DNA from: Blautia glucerasea
GTDB lineage: Bacteria > Bacillota > Clostridia > Lachnospirales > Lachnospiraceae
Reading direction: 5' to 3'
Length of the DNA: 64,000 bases
Assembly: GCF_020537505.1 (NCBI RefSeq)
Contig: NZ_JAJBMO010000022.1
Coordinates: 9,104 to 73,103, forward strand
A model generated the notes under the pieces. The model was given only the letters and a program-made list of their open reading frames with translations, did no database searches and was not told where the DNA came from. The stretch's first letter is position 1. Every line of letters starts with the position of its first letter. This document shows, in pieces, positions 46,319 through 56,117 of the stretch. A program made the translations under genes and the position numbers.

Positions 46319-46419
46319 GTTTCCTCCTGTAAATTACGTTCTGTATTCCAATTAGCAGATTCATTTAGCCTCTGAAATTTAACGATTTTTACACCGAATC
46401 TATCTGCTGGATATAAAGA

Positions 46420-46443
46420 ATGCCGGGCAGATCTGTCCGGCAT
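46420..46443 (-). terminator. Hairpin/terminator after pnp
   Basis: ATGCCGG (46420-46426) pairs with CCGGCAT (46437-46443), the loop being the self-complementary CAGATCTG region. On the minus strand TCTTTAT follows, a weak T-tract. Confidence 0.6.
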
Positions 46444-46492
46444 CCCCAATCTGCTGCCGCGCATTTCATCACAGCAGCCTTGCATTTTATTC

Positions 46493-48589
46493 TTATTTTG
46501 CCTCTGCCGGAACGTCCTTGATGCTGAAGCTCATTCTTCCCATCTTGTCTTTTCCAAGGCAGATAACAGTTACTTTATCGCCAAGTGTAAGAACATCCTC
46601 TACACGGTTGATTCTCTCCTTGCAGATCTTGGAAATGTGAACCATTCCCTCTTTGCCTGGTGCGAACTCAACAAATGCGCCGAACTCTTTGATGCTTATA
46701 ACCTGTCCGGTAAGGATCTGTCCCTGCTCGAAGTCAGAAGCAATGATCTCAACCATACGCTTTGCTTCCTGCATGTTCTTATCATCTACGCCGCAGATAG
46801 ATACAGCCCCTTCATCTGTGATGTCGATCTTAACGCCTGTACGCTCGATAATGGTGTTGATCGTCTTTCCTCTCTGACCAACAACATCACCGATCTTCTG
46901 AGGATCGATCTGGATCTGGATGATCTTCGGAGCATATTTTCCCACGGCTGTACGAGGCGCCGGAATACATTTCTCAATAACTTCGTTGAGGATGTACTCT
47001 CTTGCTTCCTTAGTACGTCTGATTGCTTCCTCTACGATCTGTCTTGTAAGACCGTGGATCTTAATATCCATCTGGATTGCTGTGATACCATCATGAGTTC
47101 CGGCTACCTTGAAGTCCATATCGCCGAAGAAGTCCTCAAGTCCCTGGATATCAGTAAGAACGATATAATCGTCATCTGTGTCGCCTGTAACCAGACCACA
47201 GGAAATACCAGCAACTGGCTTCTTGATCGGTACACCAGCAGCCTCAAGGGACATGGTAGATGCACAGATACTAGCCTGGGAAGTAGATCCGTTGGACTCA
47301 AAGGTTTCAGATACAGTACGGATTGCATATGGGAACTCTTCTACGCTGGGAAGTACCGGTACAAGGGCTCTCTCAGCAAGTGCTCCATGACCGATTTCAC
47401 GACGTCCCGGTCCTCTGGACGGCTTTGTCTCACCTACAGAGTAGGATGGGAAATTGTAGTGATGCATATATCTCTTGCTGGTCTCAAATTCGTCAAGTCC
47501 GTCAATTCTCTGAGCCTCTGCAAGAGGTGCCAGAGTTGTGATGGTACAGATCTGTGTCTGTCCACGGGTGAACATAGCGGAGCCATGTACTCTCGGGATG
47601 ATATCAACCTCTGCTGCCAGAGGACGGATCTGTGTGATTGCACGACCGTCTGGACGTTTGTGATCCTTCAGGATCATCTTACGAACAGTCTTCTTCTGAT
47701 ACTGGTAAACAGCCTCACCAAGAACTGCAAGCCATTCTTCCTTCTCTGCGAAAGCTTCTTTCAGCTTGTCTGTGACCGCTGCGATATTGTTCTCTCTTGT
47801 CTGTTTGTCATCAGAGAATACGGCAACTTCCATTTCTTCCGGAGGAACGATTTCTTTGATGGCATCAAACAGCTCCTGCGGAACTGCACAGGACTCATAG
47901 CTGTGTTTCTCTTTGCCGCATTCAGCAATGATCTGGTCAAAGAATTTGATGATCTCCTGGTTTACTTCGTGTGCCTTGTAGATGGCTTCGATCATCTGAT
48001 CCTCCGGAACCTCGTTGGCACCAGCCTCGATCATAATAACCTTGTCTCTTGTGGAAGCAACAGTCAACTGAAGATCAGAAATATCTTTCTGGGCAAGTGT
48101 AGGGTTCACAATGAACTCTCCACCGATCAGACCGATCTGAGTCGTCGCACATGGACCATCAAATGGAATGTCTGAAATGCAGGTTGCAAGGGAAGAGCCA
48201 AGCATAGCCGGGATCTCCGGGTTGCACTCTGGATCAACGGACATAACCATGTCTACCAGTGTAACGTCATTTCTGTAATCCTTCGGGAACAGAGGACGCA
48301 TAGGTCTGTCGATTACACGGGAAGTCAGGATTGCATGCTCGCTTGCCTTTCCTTCTCTCTTATTGAAACCGCCTGGGATCTTTCCTACGGCGTACATTTT
48401 CTCTTCATACTCAACGCTTAATGGGAAAAAGTCGATTCCCTCTCTTGGCTCTTTGGATGCAGTTGCTGTAGCAAGTACAGTGGTATCACCATAATGCATA
48501 AGTGCTGCGCCGTTGGCCTGTTTCGCAACACGTCCAATATCTACGGTAAGTGTTCTTCCAGCTAATTCCATGGAATAACTTTTGTACAT
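46493..48589 (-). CDS. pnp: Polyribonucleotide nucleotidyltransferase (PNPase)
   Basis: Phosphorolytic 3'-5' exoribonuclease. The 698-residue protein has two RNase PH domains (first from SMELAGRTLTVDIG; second with FTRGQTQICTITTLAP and the active-site GSTSQASICASTMSLEAAGVP, catalytic Asp in DMDFKVAGTHDGITAIQMDIK), then KH (VVGQRGKTINTIIERTG, about residue 570) and S1 (GQILTGQVISIKEFGAFVEF, about 625) domains. AAGGAG precedes ATG 48589. It is the last gene of the cluster after rpsO. Confidence 0.97.
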   Translation of the reverse strand: MYKSYSMELAGRTLTVDIGRVAKQANGAALMHYGDTTVLATATASKEPREGIDFFPLSVEYEEKMYAVGKIPGGFNKREGKASEHAILTSRVIDRPMRPLFPKDYRNDVTLVDMVMSVDPECNPEIPAMLGSSLATCISDIPFDGPCATTQIGLIGGEFIVNPTLAQKDISDLQLTVASTRDKVIMIEAGANEVPEDQMIEAIYKAHEVNQEIIKFFDQIIAECGKEKHSYESCAVPQELFDAIKEIVPPEEMEVAVFSDDKQTRENNIAAVTDKLKEAFAEKEEWLAVLGEAVYQYQKKTVRKMILKDHKRPDGRAITQIRPLAAEVDIIPRVHGSAMFTRGQTQICTITTLAPLAEAQRIDGLDEFETSKRYMHHYNFPSYSVGETKPSRGPGRREIGHGALAERALVPVLPSVEEFPYAIRTVSETFESNGSTSQASICASTMSLEAAGVPIKKPVAGISCGLVTGDTDDDYIVLTDIQGLEDFFGDMDFKVAGTHDGITAIQMDIKIHGLTRQIVEEAIRRTKEAREYILNEVIEKCIPAPRTAVGKYAPKIIQIQIDPQKIGDVVGQRGKTINTIIERTGVKIDITDEGAVSICGVDDKNMQEAKRMVEIIASDFEQGQILTGQVISIKEFGAFVEFAPGKEGMVHISKICKERINRVEDVLTLGDKVTVICLGKDKMGRMSFSIKDVPAEAK

Positions 48590-48710
48590 GTCTTCTCTCC
48601 TTTTTTATATAAAATCTTGATCTGAAGCCACCCTGCACTTCTTCTGAAACCACAAATAGCTATTCTTCCGAAGTATAATGCGGCTCTTTTGCCTCTGCCA
48701 CAACAGAAGT

Positions 48711-48797
48711 CCGAAACGACTGAAAAATACATTTGAGCATTGCTTCTGCAAAGAAAAATACTCCAGCTTCTTCAAATGTCCTTTTCAGAAGTCTCGG
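48711..48797. repeat. Palindromic element with TGAAAA arms
   Basis: CCGAAACGACTGAAAA...ACATTTGA (48711-48736) matches the reverse complement of 48772-48797 (CCGAGACTTCTGAAAA...ACATTTGA) at most positions, giving an imperfect stem of about 26 bp with a 35-nt loop. The arm word CTGAAAA is shared with the repeat family at 19656. Confidence 0.6.
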
Positions 48798-48925
48798 AAA
48801 TCTTTATCTGCCAGGTCTCCCTTACAGACAATAGTGCCTCTATTGTGACATTTATCACTGTTCACAAAGGCTCCAATGCGGATCCATTCTGTGAGCAATC
48901 ATAACTTTCTTCACATCTTAAAATA

Positions 48926-48945
48926 GGGCGGATGGATATCCGCCC
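48926..48945 (-). terminator. Terminator-like hairpin after rpsO
   Basis: GGGCGGAT/ATCCGCCC, 8-bp perfect stem, 4-nt loop, followed on the minus strand by TATTTTAAG. Confidence 0.75.
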
Positions 48946-48958
48946 TTCCGCATACTAA

Positions 48959-49225
48959 TTATTTTCTTAAACCTAATTTCTCAATCAGTGCACGGTATCT
49001 TTCGATGTCTGTTTTCTTTAAGTAAGCTAACAGTCCACGTCTCTGACCTACCATTTTCAGCAGACCACGTCTGGAATGATGATCCTTGTGGTTGTTCTGT
49101 AAATGCTCAGTAAGCTCCTGGATTCTTGCAGTAAGGACAGCTACCTGTACCTCTGGTGAACCAGTGTCTCCCTCACATCTTGCATACTCTTTCATAATTG
49201 CTGCTTTCTTTTCTTTTGAAATCAT
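48959..49225 (-). CDS. rpsO: 30S ribosomal protein S15
   Basis: An 88-residue primary 16S rRNA-binding protein. The sequence [32 protein letters not shown] and [16 protein letters not shown] with [12 protein letters not shown] is canonical. Start ATG 49225 follows AAGGAGG by 8 nt and gives the usual length. A promoter (49395-49423) and a roughly 165-nt leader precede it, the likely site of S15 autoregulation. Confidence 0.98.
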   Translation of the reverse strand: MISKEKKAAIMKEYARCEGDTGSPEVQVAVLTARIQELTEHLQNNHKDHHSRRGLLKMVGQRRGLLAYLKKTDIERYRALIEKLGLRK

Positions 49226-49389
49226 CTTGATTTCCTCCTTATTATTCTTAATGGTCTCCCATGCAGGTGTCCTAAATAACAATCCTGTGGGGACGTAATC
49301 GCCGCATATTAAGAGACGGCCGGAGTGTCCAACCCCTGAATATGGGCTGCTTTCTTATATATGAGACAGGACGAAGCCTGTTCACACCT
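49226..49389 (-). promoter_or_regulatory. rpsO leader, candidate S15 autoregulatory RNA
   Basis: The leader contains an ACAGG/CCTGT hairpin with a CTTCG-type loop (about 49363-49378) and GC-rich pairing segments (GGGGTTGGACACTCC and GGCCGTCTC). S15 represses its own mRNA through leader structures in several bacterial phyla; the exact recognition fold cannot be assigned here. Confidence 0.4.
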
Positions 49390-49394
49390 TGCCT

Positions 49395-49423
49395 AGTATA
49401 GCATACCCGCCAGATTCTGTAAA
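49395..49423 (-). promoter_or_regulatory. Promoter of rpsO
   Basis: Minus strand TTTACA (49418-49423), 17-bp spacer, TATACT (49395-49400), preceded by TGC just before the -10. It allows rpsO-pnp expression apart from the rimP operon. Confidence 0.85.
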
Positions 49424-49509
49424 CTATTTTTTCACATTTCTTCCCGATATTTTTTCACTAATTTAGTAATAAGTTCAAAAATCGCGGCACAAATAATTTC
49501 CATAAAATA

Positions 49510-50409
49510 TTATTTTTCAACTGCCTCAAAATATCTCCGTCCATCCTCTGCATCTGCCAGAAGCCTGTTCTTCAATGCCTCAAGGGACGGAAATTTCCGT
49601 TCCGGGCGCAGGAACTTCTTAAAGTCCACCCGGCATTCCTCGCCATAGAGGTCTTCCTCACAATCAAAAAGATACGTTTCCACGCCGACAAAGCTCTCCC
49701 CAACTGTAGGCTTGTAACCGATGTTTGTGATCCCGTGATACACTTTATCTCCGAAATAAGAGCTTGTCACATACACGCCATTTGGCGGCAGAATCTTGGT
49801 CTTTGGCGGCACGATGTTGGTGGTGGGAAGCAGAACCTTATGTCCCATTCCCCTGCCATGTACCACCTGGCCTTCCACAAAATAATCACGCCCCATAAGG
49901 GATGTGACTTTCTCCATATTGCCTTTTTTCAGTTCTTCTCTGATATAGGTACTGCTGATCTTTCTGTGCCCATCCATTTCTTTGGAAAGGATCTCCACAT
50001 CAAAGCCATATTTTTCTCCAAATTCCCTAAGAAGCTGGGGCGTGCCTTTCCGCTCAAAGCCGAACCGGTTGTCCTCTCCCACTACCACGTAGGATGCCCC
50101 AAGATCTCCCATAAGAATCTCTTTTATAAAATTCTCAGCCTTCATATGCCGGATCCGTTCATTTAACTGACACTCTACCAGCACATCCACGCCAAGCTTT
50201 TCCAGAAGGGAAGCCCGCTCCTGGCTGGTAAGGATCATATTGGAAGAAGCATCGATGGCAAAGAGAACAGCCTGCTCTCCCAGCTCCTTGCGCTCACGTA
50301 TCTTCTCAACCAGCTTCTGGTGCCCGCGGTGGATCCCGTCAAATTTTCCCATTGTTACTGCACAGTTGGTAAGCTTTGGAAACTCACCATCTATTTTCAG
50401 GTATTCCAT
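49510..50409 (-). CDS. ribF: Bifunctional riboflavin kinase / FAD synthetase
   Basis: Makes FMN then FAD. The 299-residue protein has the N-terminal nucleotidyltransferase domain (AVTMGKFDGIHRGHQKLV, residues about 20-37; VVGEDNRFGFERKGT) and the C-terminal flavokinase domain (GRGMGHKVLLPTTNI, NGVYVT, NIGYKPTVG and VETYLFD). Start ATG 50409 follows AGGAGAG closely. It sits 65 bp after truB, the common Firmicutes arrangement truB-ribF-rpsO. Confidence 0.96.
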   Translation of the reverse strand: MEYLKIDGEFPKLTNCAVTMGKFDGIHRGHQKLVEKIRERKELGEQAVLFAIDASSNMILTSQERASLLEKLGVDVLVECQLNERIRHMKAENFIKEILMGDLGASYVVVGEDNRFGFERKGTPQLLREFGEKYGFDVEILSKEMDGHRKISSTYIREELKKGNMEKVTSLMGRDYFVEGQVVHGRGMGHKVLLPTTNIVPPKTKILPPNGVYVTSSYFGDKVYHGITNIGYKPTVGESFVGVETYLFDCEEDLYGEECRVDFKKFLRPERKFPSLEALKNRLLADAEDGRRYFEAVEK

Positions 50410-50474
50410 AATCTCTCCTGTAAAACCAGTTCTTGTTCGTTTCTTCACAGTAGATCAAGCACTGTGAAAAATTA

Positions 50475-51365
50475 TCAAAACATCTTCACTGGATAATATT
50501 TCTTTTTCCCCTTGTCCCACTGAAAAATACCTGTAAAAGTTCCGTCACTGGCGTACATGCGCACCCAGCCCTCTTTGTGCTGGGAACTTACCAGATTGTC
50601 AGACAGCGGATTCCCATTTGCCAGAAGCCGGTCCCCGTAGGAATCTGCAGAAAGGGCGGGGTAATCAGCCAGAACCTTCTCAACCGGGTAGATCAGTTCC
50701 TGAATGGTTCCATCTGCCACAGCCGCTTCCACCTGGGCAAGTGTGTGGCTCTCTTCCAGAGTATACCGGCCCACCTTTGACCGGAGAAGTTCTTCCATGC
50801 AGCCGCCGCAACCAAGCTTTTCCCCGATGTCATTACATAAAGTACGGATATAGGTTCCCTTACTGCAGGTTACTCTTATTTTTACCAAAGGAAGGTTCAT
50901 TTCCAGAGGCTCCATCTCATAAAAGCAAACTGGGCGGGCCTTCCGCTCTACGGTCCTGCCCTCTCTTGCCAGCTCATAAAGCTTCTTTCCGTTCACTTTC
51001 AAGGCAGAGTACATAGGCGGAACCTGCATCTGCTCCCCAACAAAGCTTTTCAGCACCTCTCTTACCTGCTCTTCTGTCACAGATACTGGCTTTTCCTCCA
51101 GAACCGTTCCGGACATATCCTGGGTATCTGTGGTGATTCCAAGGTGAAGCACCGCCTCATAGGTTTTCTCCTTATCGGTAAGAAGGTCTACCAGCTTGGT
51201 GCCCTTTCCAAGAGCTACTGGGAGAACTCCCACAGCATCCGGATCTAATGTCCCCGTATGCCCGATTTTTTTCATGTGAAGGATTCCCCGAAGCCTGGCA
51301 ACCACATCATGGGATGTGAAGCCCTTTTCTTTCTGAATTACAATGATTCCCTGAAATTCTGCCAT
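50475..51365 (-). CDS. truB: tRNA pseudouridine(55) synthase
   Basis: Forms pseudouridine-55 in the T-loop of tRNAs. The 296-residue protein shows GIIVIQKEKGFTSHDVVA, the catalytic HTGTLDPDAVGVLP (Asp, about residue 38-40), KTYEAVLHLG, VPPMYSALKVNGKKLYELAREG (tRNA contact) and RVTCSKGTYIRTLCNDIG, with a C-terminal PUA domain. Its ATG at 51363-51365 shares a base with the nrnA stop (TAATG), so translation is coupled. Confidence 0.97.
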   Translation of the reverse strand: MAEFQGIIVIQKEKGFTSHDVVARLRGILHMKKIGHTGTLDPDAVGVLPVALGKGTKLVDLLTDKEKTYEAVLHLGITTDTQDMSGTVLEEKPVSVTEEQVREVLKSFVGEQMQVPPMYSALKVNGKKLYELAREGRTVERKARPVCFYEMEPLEMNLPLVKIRVTCSKGTYIRTLCNDIGEKLGCGGCMEELLRSKVGRYTLEESHTLAQVEAAVADGTIQELIYPVEKVLADYPALSADSYGDRLLANGNPLSDNLVSSQHKEGWVRMYASDGTFTGIFQWDKGKKKYYPVKMF

Positions 51366-52327
51366 TACTCTTCCTGTCCTAAAAGCTGTTTTTCAATCTG
51401 TTCTGAAATATTGTTGATCACATCGTACATGGAACCAGCCAGATCACAGCCTGCTGCCTTTACATGCCCGCCACCGCCAAAGTATGCGGCAATTTTGCTT
51501 ACATCTACTGCGCCGTTGGAACGCAGGGAAACCTTGAACACCTGGCTTTCATGCTCATAAATGAACATAGCAACCTCAACGCCCTTGGTAAGGCGAAGCT
51601 GACTTACGATTCCATCCAGATCTGTCGGCTGCACGCCGTAGAAATCCATATCTCTCTTTTTCATATAGCCAACAATACATTTGCCATTCAGAAGCATAAT
51701 GCTCTCTGCCAGGACACGACCCATTACCTGGTTCTGGATGTAGCTTTTCTGATAGAAGGATTCGTCAATAATATTGGAAAAATCAACGCCCTTTTCCATC
51801 AGGTCACCGGCAATACGCATGGTATCCGGGGATGTGGAGGAGTACTGGAAAACGCCTGTATCATGGATCATTCCAGTATAGATTGCTGTGGCAATATCCA
51901 GATTGATCTTCTCTTTTTCCAGAAGGCTATACAGAACCTCGCTGGCAGAGCTGATTTCGCCGCACACATGGTTCACATCTGCAAAGCCCAGGTTGCTGAT
52001 ATGATGGTCTATACACACAGTTTTCTTTGCATTTACAAAATGGTCTCCTGCTACAGCCAGACGTTCCAGGGCACTTACATCACAGGTTACAAAAAGATCA
52101 TATTCCTTCGGCTCTCCAGCCTCATAGTGTACCTCATCCATGCACGCAATATGCCCGAATACCGGCTTTGGCCTCTCCAGATAGACATCGGTCTTGATCT
52201 GCGGGTACCAGGTCTTCATATACAGATAAAGCGCCATGCAGGAACCTACACAGTCACCGTCCGGACGCACATGGCCTCCGATTCCCATGGTCTTAACGCC
52301 ATCCAGAATTTCTTCAATTCTCTCCAT
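51365..52327 (-). CDS. nrnA: DHH-family oligoribonuclease/PAP phosphatase
   Basis: Degrades nanoRNAs and hydrolyses pAp. The 320-residue protein has the DHH domain motifs GHVRPDGDCVGS (about residues 18-29), VTCDVS, CIDHHISN (the DHH signature, about 107) and IYTGMIHDTGVFQY, and the DHHA1 motif YFGGGGHVKAAG near residue 285. Start ATG 52327 follows GAGG by 8 nt; a GTG three codons earlier overlaps the RBS. Operon position between rbfA and truB matches Bacillus. Confidence 0.95.
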   Translation of the reverse strand: MERIEEILDGVKTMGIGGHVRPDGDCVGSCMALYLYMKTWYPQIKTDVYLERPKPVFGHIACMDEVHYEAGEPKEYDLFVTCDVSALERLAVAGDHFVNAKKTVCIDHHISNLGFADVNHVCGEISSASEVLYSLLEKEKINLDIATAIYTGMIHDTGVFQYSSTSPDTMRIAGDLMEKGVDFSNIIDESFYQKSYIQNQVMGRVLAESIMLLNGKCIVGYMKKRDMDFYGVQPTDLDGIVSQLRLTKGVEVAMFIYEHESQVFKVSLRSNGAVDVSKIAAYFGGGGHVKAAGCDLAGSMYDVINNISEQIEKQLLGQEE

Positions 52328-52402
52328 TCCCTTCACCTCATTCTTCTTGGAGCTGTCACTTCTGCCAACTGCATATTCTGCAGTCTGACAGGCGCACAGC
52401 CA

Positions 52403-52819
52403 TTACTCTTCATCTACTGCTTCTTCTGTTCCTTCCCCAGTCTGATCTCCAGTCTCTTTGGAATGATCATGCCCGATCACGTCATCAATCAGTTTGGACA
52501 TATTTACTCCATACTCAATGGATTCGTCCAGAATAAAGCGGATTTCCGGAGTGTTGCGAAGATTCAGGTTCTTCGCAAGCTGATGACGGATATAGCCTTC
52601 TGCACTTTTCAGTCCTTTGATAGTGGACTGCTTGGATTCCTCGCTGCCAAGTACACTGATAAATGCCTTGCAGGTCTTAAGATCCGGCGCTACTTCCACT
52701 GCCATTACAGAAGTCATGGGATGGATACGGGGATCCTTGATCTCACCGCGGATAATGTTGCTCAGTTCTTTCTGGACTTCTGCATTGATCCTTGTATTTT
52801 TAATGCTGTTTTTTCTCAT
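52403..52819 (-). CDS. rbfA: 30S ribosome-binding factor A
   Basis: Cold-shock 30S maturation factor with a KH-like fold. The 138-residue protein has KNTRINAEVQKELSNII, KDPRIHPMTSVMAVEVAPDL and LNLRNTPEIRFILDESIEYG, the canonical core, followed by an acidic Asp/Glu/Thr-rich tail of about 20 residues. TAGGAG precedes the ATG. A 208-bp gap with strong hairpins separates it from infB. Confidence 0.95.
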   Translation of the reverse strand: MRKNSIKNTRINAEVQKELSNIIRGEIKDPRIHPMTSVMAVEVAPDLKTCKAFISVLGSEESKQSTIKGLKSAEGYIRHQLAKNLNLRNTPEIRFILDESIEYGVNMSKLIDDVIGHDHSKETGDQTGEGTEEAVDEE

Positions 52820-52910
52820 TTTCTTGGTCTCCTATATGAGTACACACACTCTGGAAAGCCGAAAGCGCCTGTCAAAAGCGTTCCCTTCCCAGAGTATCGC
52901 CAACGGAAAA

Positions 52911-52935
52911 TTGGGGGCAAGTTCATTGCCCCCAA
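52911..52935 (-). terminator. Mid-operon terminator-like hairpin between infB and rbfA
   Basis: TTGGGGGCAA (52911-52920) pairs perfectly with TTGCCCCCAA (52926-52935); on the minus strand a TTTTCCG follows. A second inverted repeat, ACTCTGG/CCAGAGT, lies just downstream (about 52848-52896). The pair may attenuate transcription or mark a processing site. Confidence 0.65.
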
Positions 52936-53027
52936 CTGATACCTGCGATCACTACGCTCTATTGCTTTTGCAATCTCAGGCATCAGCTTTCGTCAATTTA
53001 CGTTATCGCAAACTGGCAAAATTTATC

Positions 53028-55982
53028 CTAGCGTGGCACCTCAACCATAATATATGCTTCTACTTTATCTTCTTCCTTAACGTCATTGAAATCCTGGAAT
53101 ACAAGACCACACTCGTAGCCTGCACGAACCTCTTTGACATCATCTTTAAATCTCTTAAGGGAAGCCAGCTCACCTTCGTAGATCTGATCCTCACCTCTGG
53201 AAATACGCACCTTGCAGCCTCTCTGGAAAGTACCGTCAAGCACATAGCTTCCTGCGATAGTACCAACACCGGAAGCCTTGAACAGCTGACGAACCTCTGC
53301 ATGACCGATCACCTTTTCCTCGAATACCGGATCCAGCATACCCTTCATAGCAGCTTCCACGTCCTCGATTGCCTGGTAGATAACTCTGTACAGACGAAGA
53401 TCTACGCCCTCCTGCTCTGCCAGCTGTTTCGCTGTGGTATCAGGACGAACATTAAATCCGATGATGATGGCGTTTGATGTTGCAGCAAGACTGACATCAG
53501 ACTCATTGATAGCACCAACGCCGCCGTGGATCACTCTTACCACAACTTCCTCGTTGGAAAGTTTTACAAGACTCTGTTTTACAGCCTCTACAGAACCCTG
53601 TACATCGGCTTTGACGATGATCGGAAGCTCCTTAAGGTCGCTTGCCTGAATCTGGTCAAACAGATTATCCAGAGAAAGTTTGCCCTTGGTTTCCTCAAGA
53701 AGACGGTTCTTATTCTCGGAAACAAATGCTGCTGCAAAGTTCTTAGCCTCTTTATCGTTCTCAAAGGACATGAGAACCTCACCTGCATTCGGCACATCGC
53801 CAAGGCCAAGGATCTCTACCGGAGTAGACGGACCAGCCTGTTTTACACGGCGTCCCTTGTCATCCATCATAGCACGTACTTTACCATTACATGCTCCGGC
53901 TGCAATGAAGTCTCCCACATGAAGGGTACCCTTCTGTACCAGAATGGTAGCAACCGGTCCTTTACCTTTATCCAGCTGAGCCTCGATAACAAGACCTCTT
54001 GCTGCTCTGTTCGGGTTGGCTTTCAGCTCGGAAACCTCTGCTGTTAAAAGGATCATCTCCAGAAGGTCATCAATGCCCTGGCCAGTCTTCGCAGAAACTG
54101 GTACGAATGGAGTGGTTCCACCCCAATCCTCTGGGATCAGCTCATACTCGGAAAGCTCCTGTTTTACACGCTCGATATTTGCGCTTGGTTTATCGATCTT
54201 GTTGATGGCAACAATAATCTCAACGCCAGCTGCCTTGGCATGGCTGATCGCCTCTACAGTCTGCGGCATAACGCCATCGTCTGCTGCCACTACAAGAACA
54301 GCGATATCTGTAGAATTTGCTCCACGCATACGCATGGCAGTAAATGCCTCATGTCCTGGTGTATCCAGGAAGGTGATCTTCTGTCCGCCTATATCAACCA
54401 CATAAGCACCAATGTGCTGTGTGATTCCACCAGCCTCACCTCTTGTTACATTTGTCTTACGGATGGCATCCAGAAGGGAAGTTTTACCATGGTCAACGTG
54501 TCCCATAACGCAGACAACCGGTGGTCTTGAAACCATTGTGGACTCGTCTTCCTCTTCCTCTTTCAAAAGTTCCTCAATTACATCTACTTTTTCTTCTTTT
54601 TCTGCAATAATGTCAAATCCAAGAGCGATCTCTTCTGCCTGTTCAAAATCAATTTCATGGTTTACGGTTACCATCTGGCCTTCCATAAACAGCTTCTTCA
54701 CGATTGCAGACGGCTGCATCTTCATAGCCTCAGCAAGCTCGCGGATGGTAAGCTTCTCCGGAATTGTGATCTCCTTGATCTCTGGTTTCTTCTCTTCCTG
54801 CTTCTGCTGTGGAGCTGGCTTCTGAAGAGCCTTCGGGATTCTGGACATCTGATTTCTGCCGCCCTGGTTTGGTCTGTGTCCGCCGCCAGAGGTCTTATCG
54901 AAATCTTTCTTCTTATTCTTGTTCTCTCTGTCACGCTCACGCTTGCTGTCCTTGGATGTCTTAGTCAGCTCCGGTGTGAAGATTGCGTCGGATCCGCCGC
55001 TTCTTCTTGCACCGCCGGAACGCTGTCCGCCCTGTGACTTCTGTCCGCCGAAACGTCCCTCGCTGCGGTTATCACCGTCTTTTCCTCCGAAGCGTCCCTG
55101 GCTGCCGTTCCCCTGTGGTCTTCCCTGGCCAAATCTGCCGCCATTTCCGTTTCCATTTCTGTTGCCTTCGCCCTGACGGAAGCCACGTCCGTTTCCGTCA
55201 CCCTGGCGCGGTCCTCTGTTCTGGGAATCGCCCTGTCTTGCAGGTCTTCCCTGGCCATCGTTGTTTCTGTTGCCGCGGAATCCTCCCTGGCCGCCATTCC
55301 CCTGTGGTCTTCCCTGTCCAAATCTGCCGCCGTTGCCGTTTCTGTCACCACGGCCTTCACCCTGGCGGAAGTTGCGGTTATTATTTCTGCCATCACCGTT
55401 CTGGGAATTTCCCTGACGCTGCTGGTTCTCATTTCTTCCAGACTGTGCTGCCGGTCTTGCAGCTTCTGTCTTCGGTGCTGCCTGAGCTGGCTTTGCTGCC
55501 TCTGGCTTTGCTGCGCCTGCGTTTGGCTTAGCTGCTGGATCAGCTTTCGGTGCCTCTGTTTTCGGTGCTTCTGCTTTCGGTGCGCTCTGAGTCTTTACTG
55601 GCTCTGTCTTAGGAGCTTCCACCTTCGGTGCACTCTGGGCTGGCTTTGCTGCCTCTGTTTTAGCTACTGGCTGTGCCTGGGCTGCCGGACGGGCAGTACC
55701 CTGCGGACGAGGTTTTCTCTCACCTGCTGGTTTCTTTCTGCTCTTGCCGCCATCACTTGCATTCTGTGCATGATATACGCGGATAATATTCTTTTTCTTT
55801 TTCGGTGCCTCTGCACCGTCGCCTTCTTTCTTTACTGACACTTTCTGCTCTTCTGTCTTAGGAGTCTCCAATGTTATTCCTTTCTCCTTTCCCGTATCTA
55901 TAACTTTTTTCACTCTATTTCTTCTATTTTCTCTGTTTTGCTTATTTCTATCTTTGGCAGGCTTATGTGAATCTATCACCAT
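53028..55982 (-). CDS. infB: Translation initiation factor IF-2
   Basis: GTPase that places initiator tRNA on the 30S subunit. The 984-residue protein has a basic N-terminus, an Ala/Pro/Lys repeat stretch (about 97-180; [19 protein letters not shown]), an unusual Gly/Arg/Asn/Gln-rich linker (about 180-330; [23 protein letters not shown]), the IF2_N domain ([20 protein letters not shown], about 425-480), and the G domain with GHVDHGKTS (about 490), DTPGHEAF and NKID, then domains II-IV. Start ATG 55982 follows GGGAG by 8 nt; earlier in-frame starts have no good RBS. Confidence 0.96.
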   Translation of the reverse strand: MVIDSHKPAKDRNKQNRENRRNRVKKVIDTGKEKGITLETPKTEEQKVSVKKEGDGAEAPKKKKNIIRVYHAQNASDGGKSRKKPAGERKPRPQGTARPAAQAQPVAKTEAAKPAQSAPKVEAPKTEPVKTQSAPKAEAPKTEAPKADPAAKPNAGAAKPEAAKPAQAAPKTEAARPAAQSGRNENQQRQGNSQNGDGRNNNRNFRQGEGRGDRNGNGGRFGQGRPQGNGGQGGFRGNRNNDGQGRPARQGDSQNRGPRQGDGNGRGFRQGEGNRNGNGNGGRFGQGRPQGNGSQGRFGGKDGDNRSEGRFGGQKSQGGQRSGGARRSGGSDAIFTPELTKTSKDSKRERDRENKNKKKDFDKTSGGGHRPNQGGRNQMSRIPKALQKPAPQQKQEEKKPEIKEITIPEKLTIRELAEAMKMQPSAIVKKLFMEGQMVTVNHEIDFEQAEEIALGFDIIAEKEEKVDVIEELLKEEEEDESTMVSRPPVVCVMGHVDHGKTSLLDAIRKTNVTRGEAGGITQHIGAYVVDIGGQKITFLDTPGHEAFTAMRMRGANSTDIAVLVVAADDGVMPQTVEAISHAKAAGVEIIVAINKIDKPSANIERVKQELSEYELIPEDWGGTTPFVPVSAKTGQGIDDLLEMILLTAEVSELKANPNRAARGLVIEAQLDKGKGPVATILVQKGTLHVGDFIAAGACNGKVRAMMDDKGRRVKQAGPSTPVEILGLGDVPNAGEVLMSFENDKEAKNFAAAFVSENKNRLLEETKGKLSLDNLFDQIQASDLKELPIIVKADVQGSVEAVKQSLVKLSNEEVVVRVIHGGVGAINESDVSLAATSNAIIIGFNVRPDTTAKQLAEQEGVDLRLYRVIYQAIEDVEAAMKGMLDPVFEEKVIGHAEVRQLFKASGVGTIAGSYVLDGTFQRGCKVRISRGEDQIYEGELASLKRFKDDVKEVRAGYECGLVFQDFNDVKEEDKVEAYIMVEVPR

Positions 55983-56117
55983 ACGCCATTCTCCCTTCAC
56001 CAAACCAGGCCCTGACGCCGCTTTTGCAGATTCACGGCCCCTATCATTTAAAAGCGCATTTCCGGGGAACATTTAAAAGCATTCCCTGGAACGCTTTTTT
56101 CTCTTTGGTTCAGGTAG

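Larger units (their letters stand above)
48590..48958. other. rpsO-pnp intergenic region
   Basis: No gene is visible in these 369 bases. The region contains the rpsO terminator (48926-48945), an about-87-bp palindromic element (48711-48797), and a CAATAG/CTATTG hairpin at about 48830-48846. Such structured gaps before pnp are often RNase III targets for PNPase autoregulation in other bacteria; here this is inference. Confidence 0.5.

Noticed and set aside
46637-48175. Long open frame on the plus strand (about 512 codons) opposite pnp
   Set aside because: It is the antisense shadow of a conserved gene, with Cys/Ser/Leu-rich nonsense composition and no RBS.
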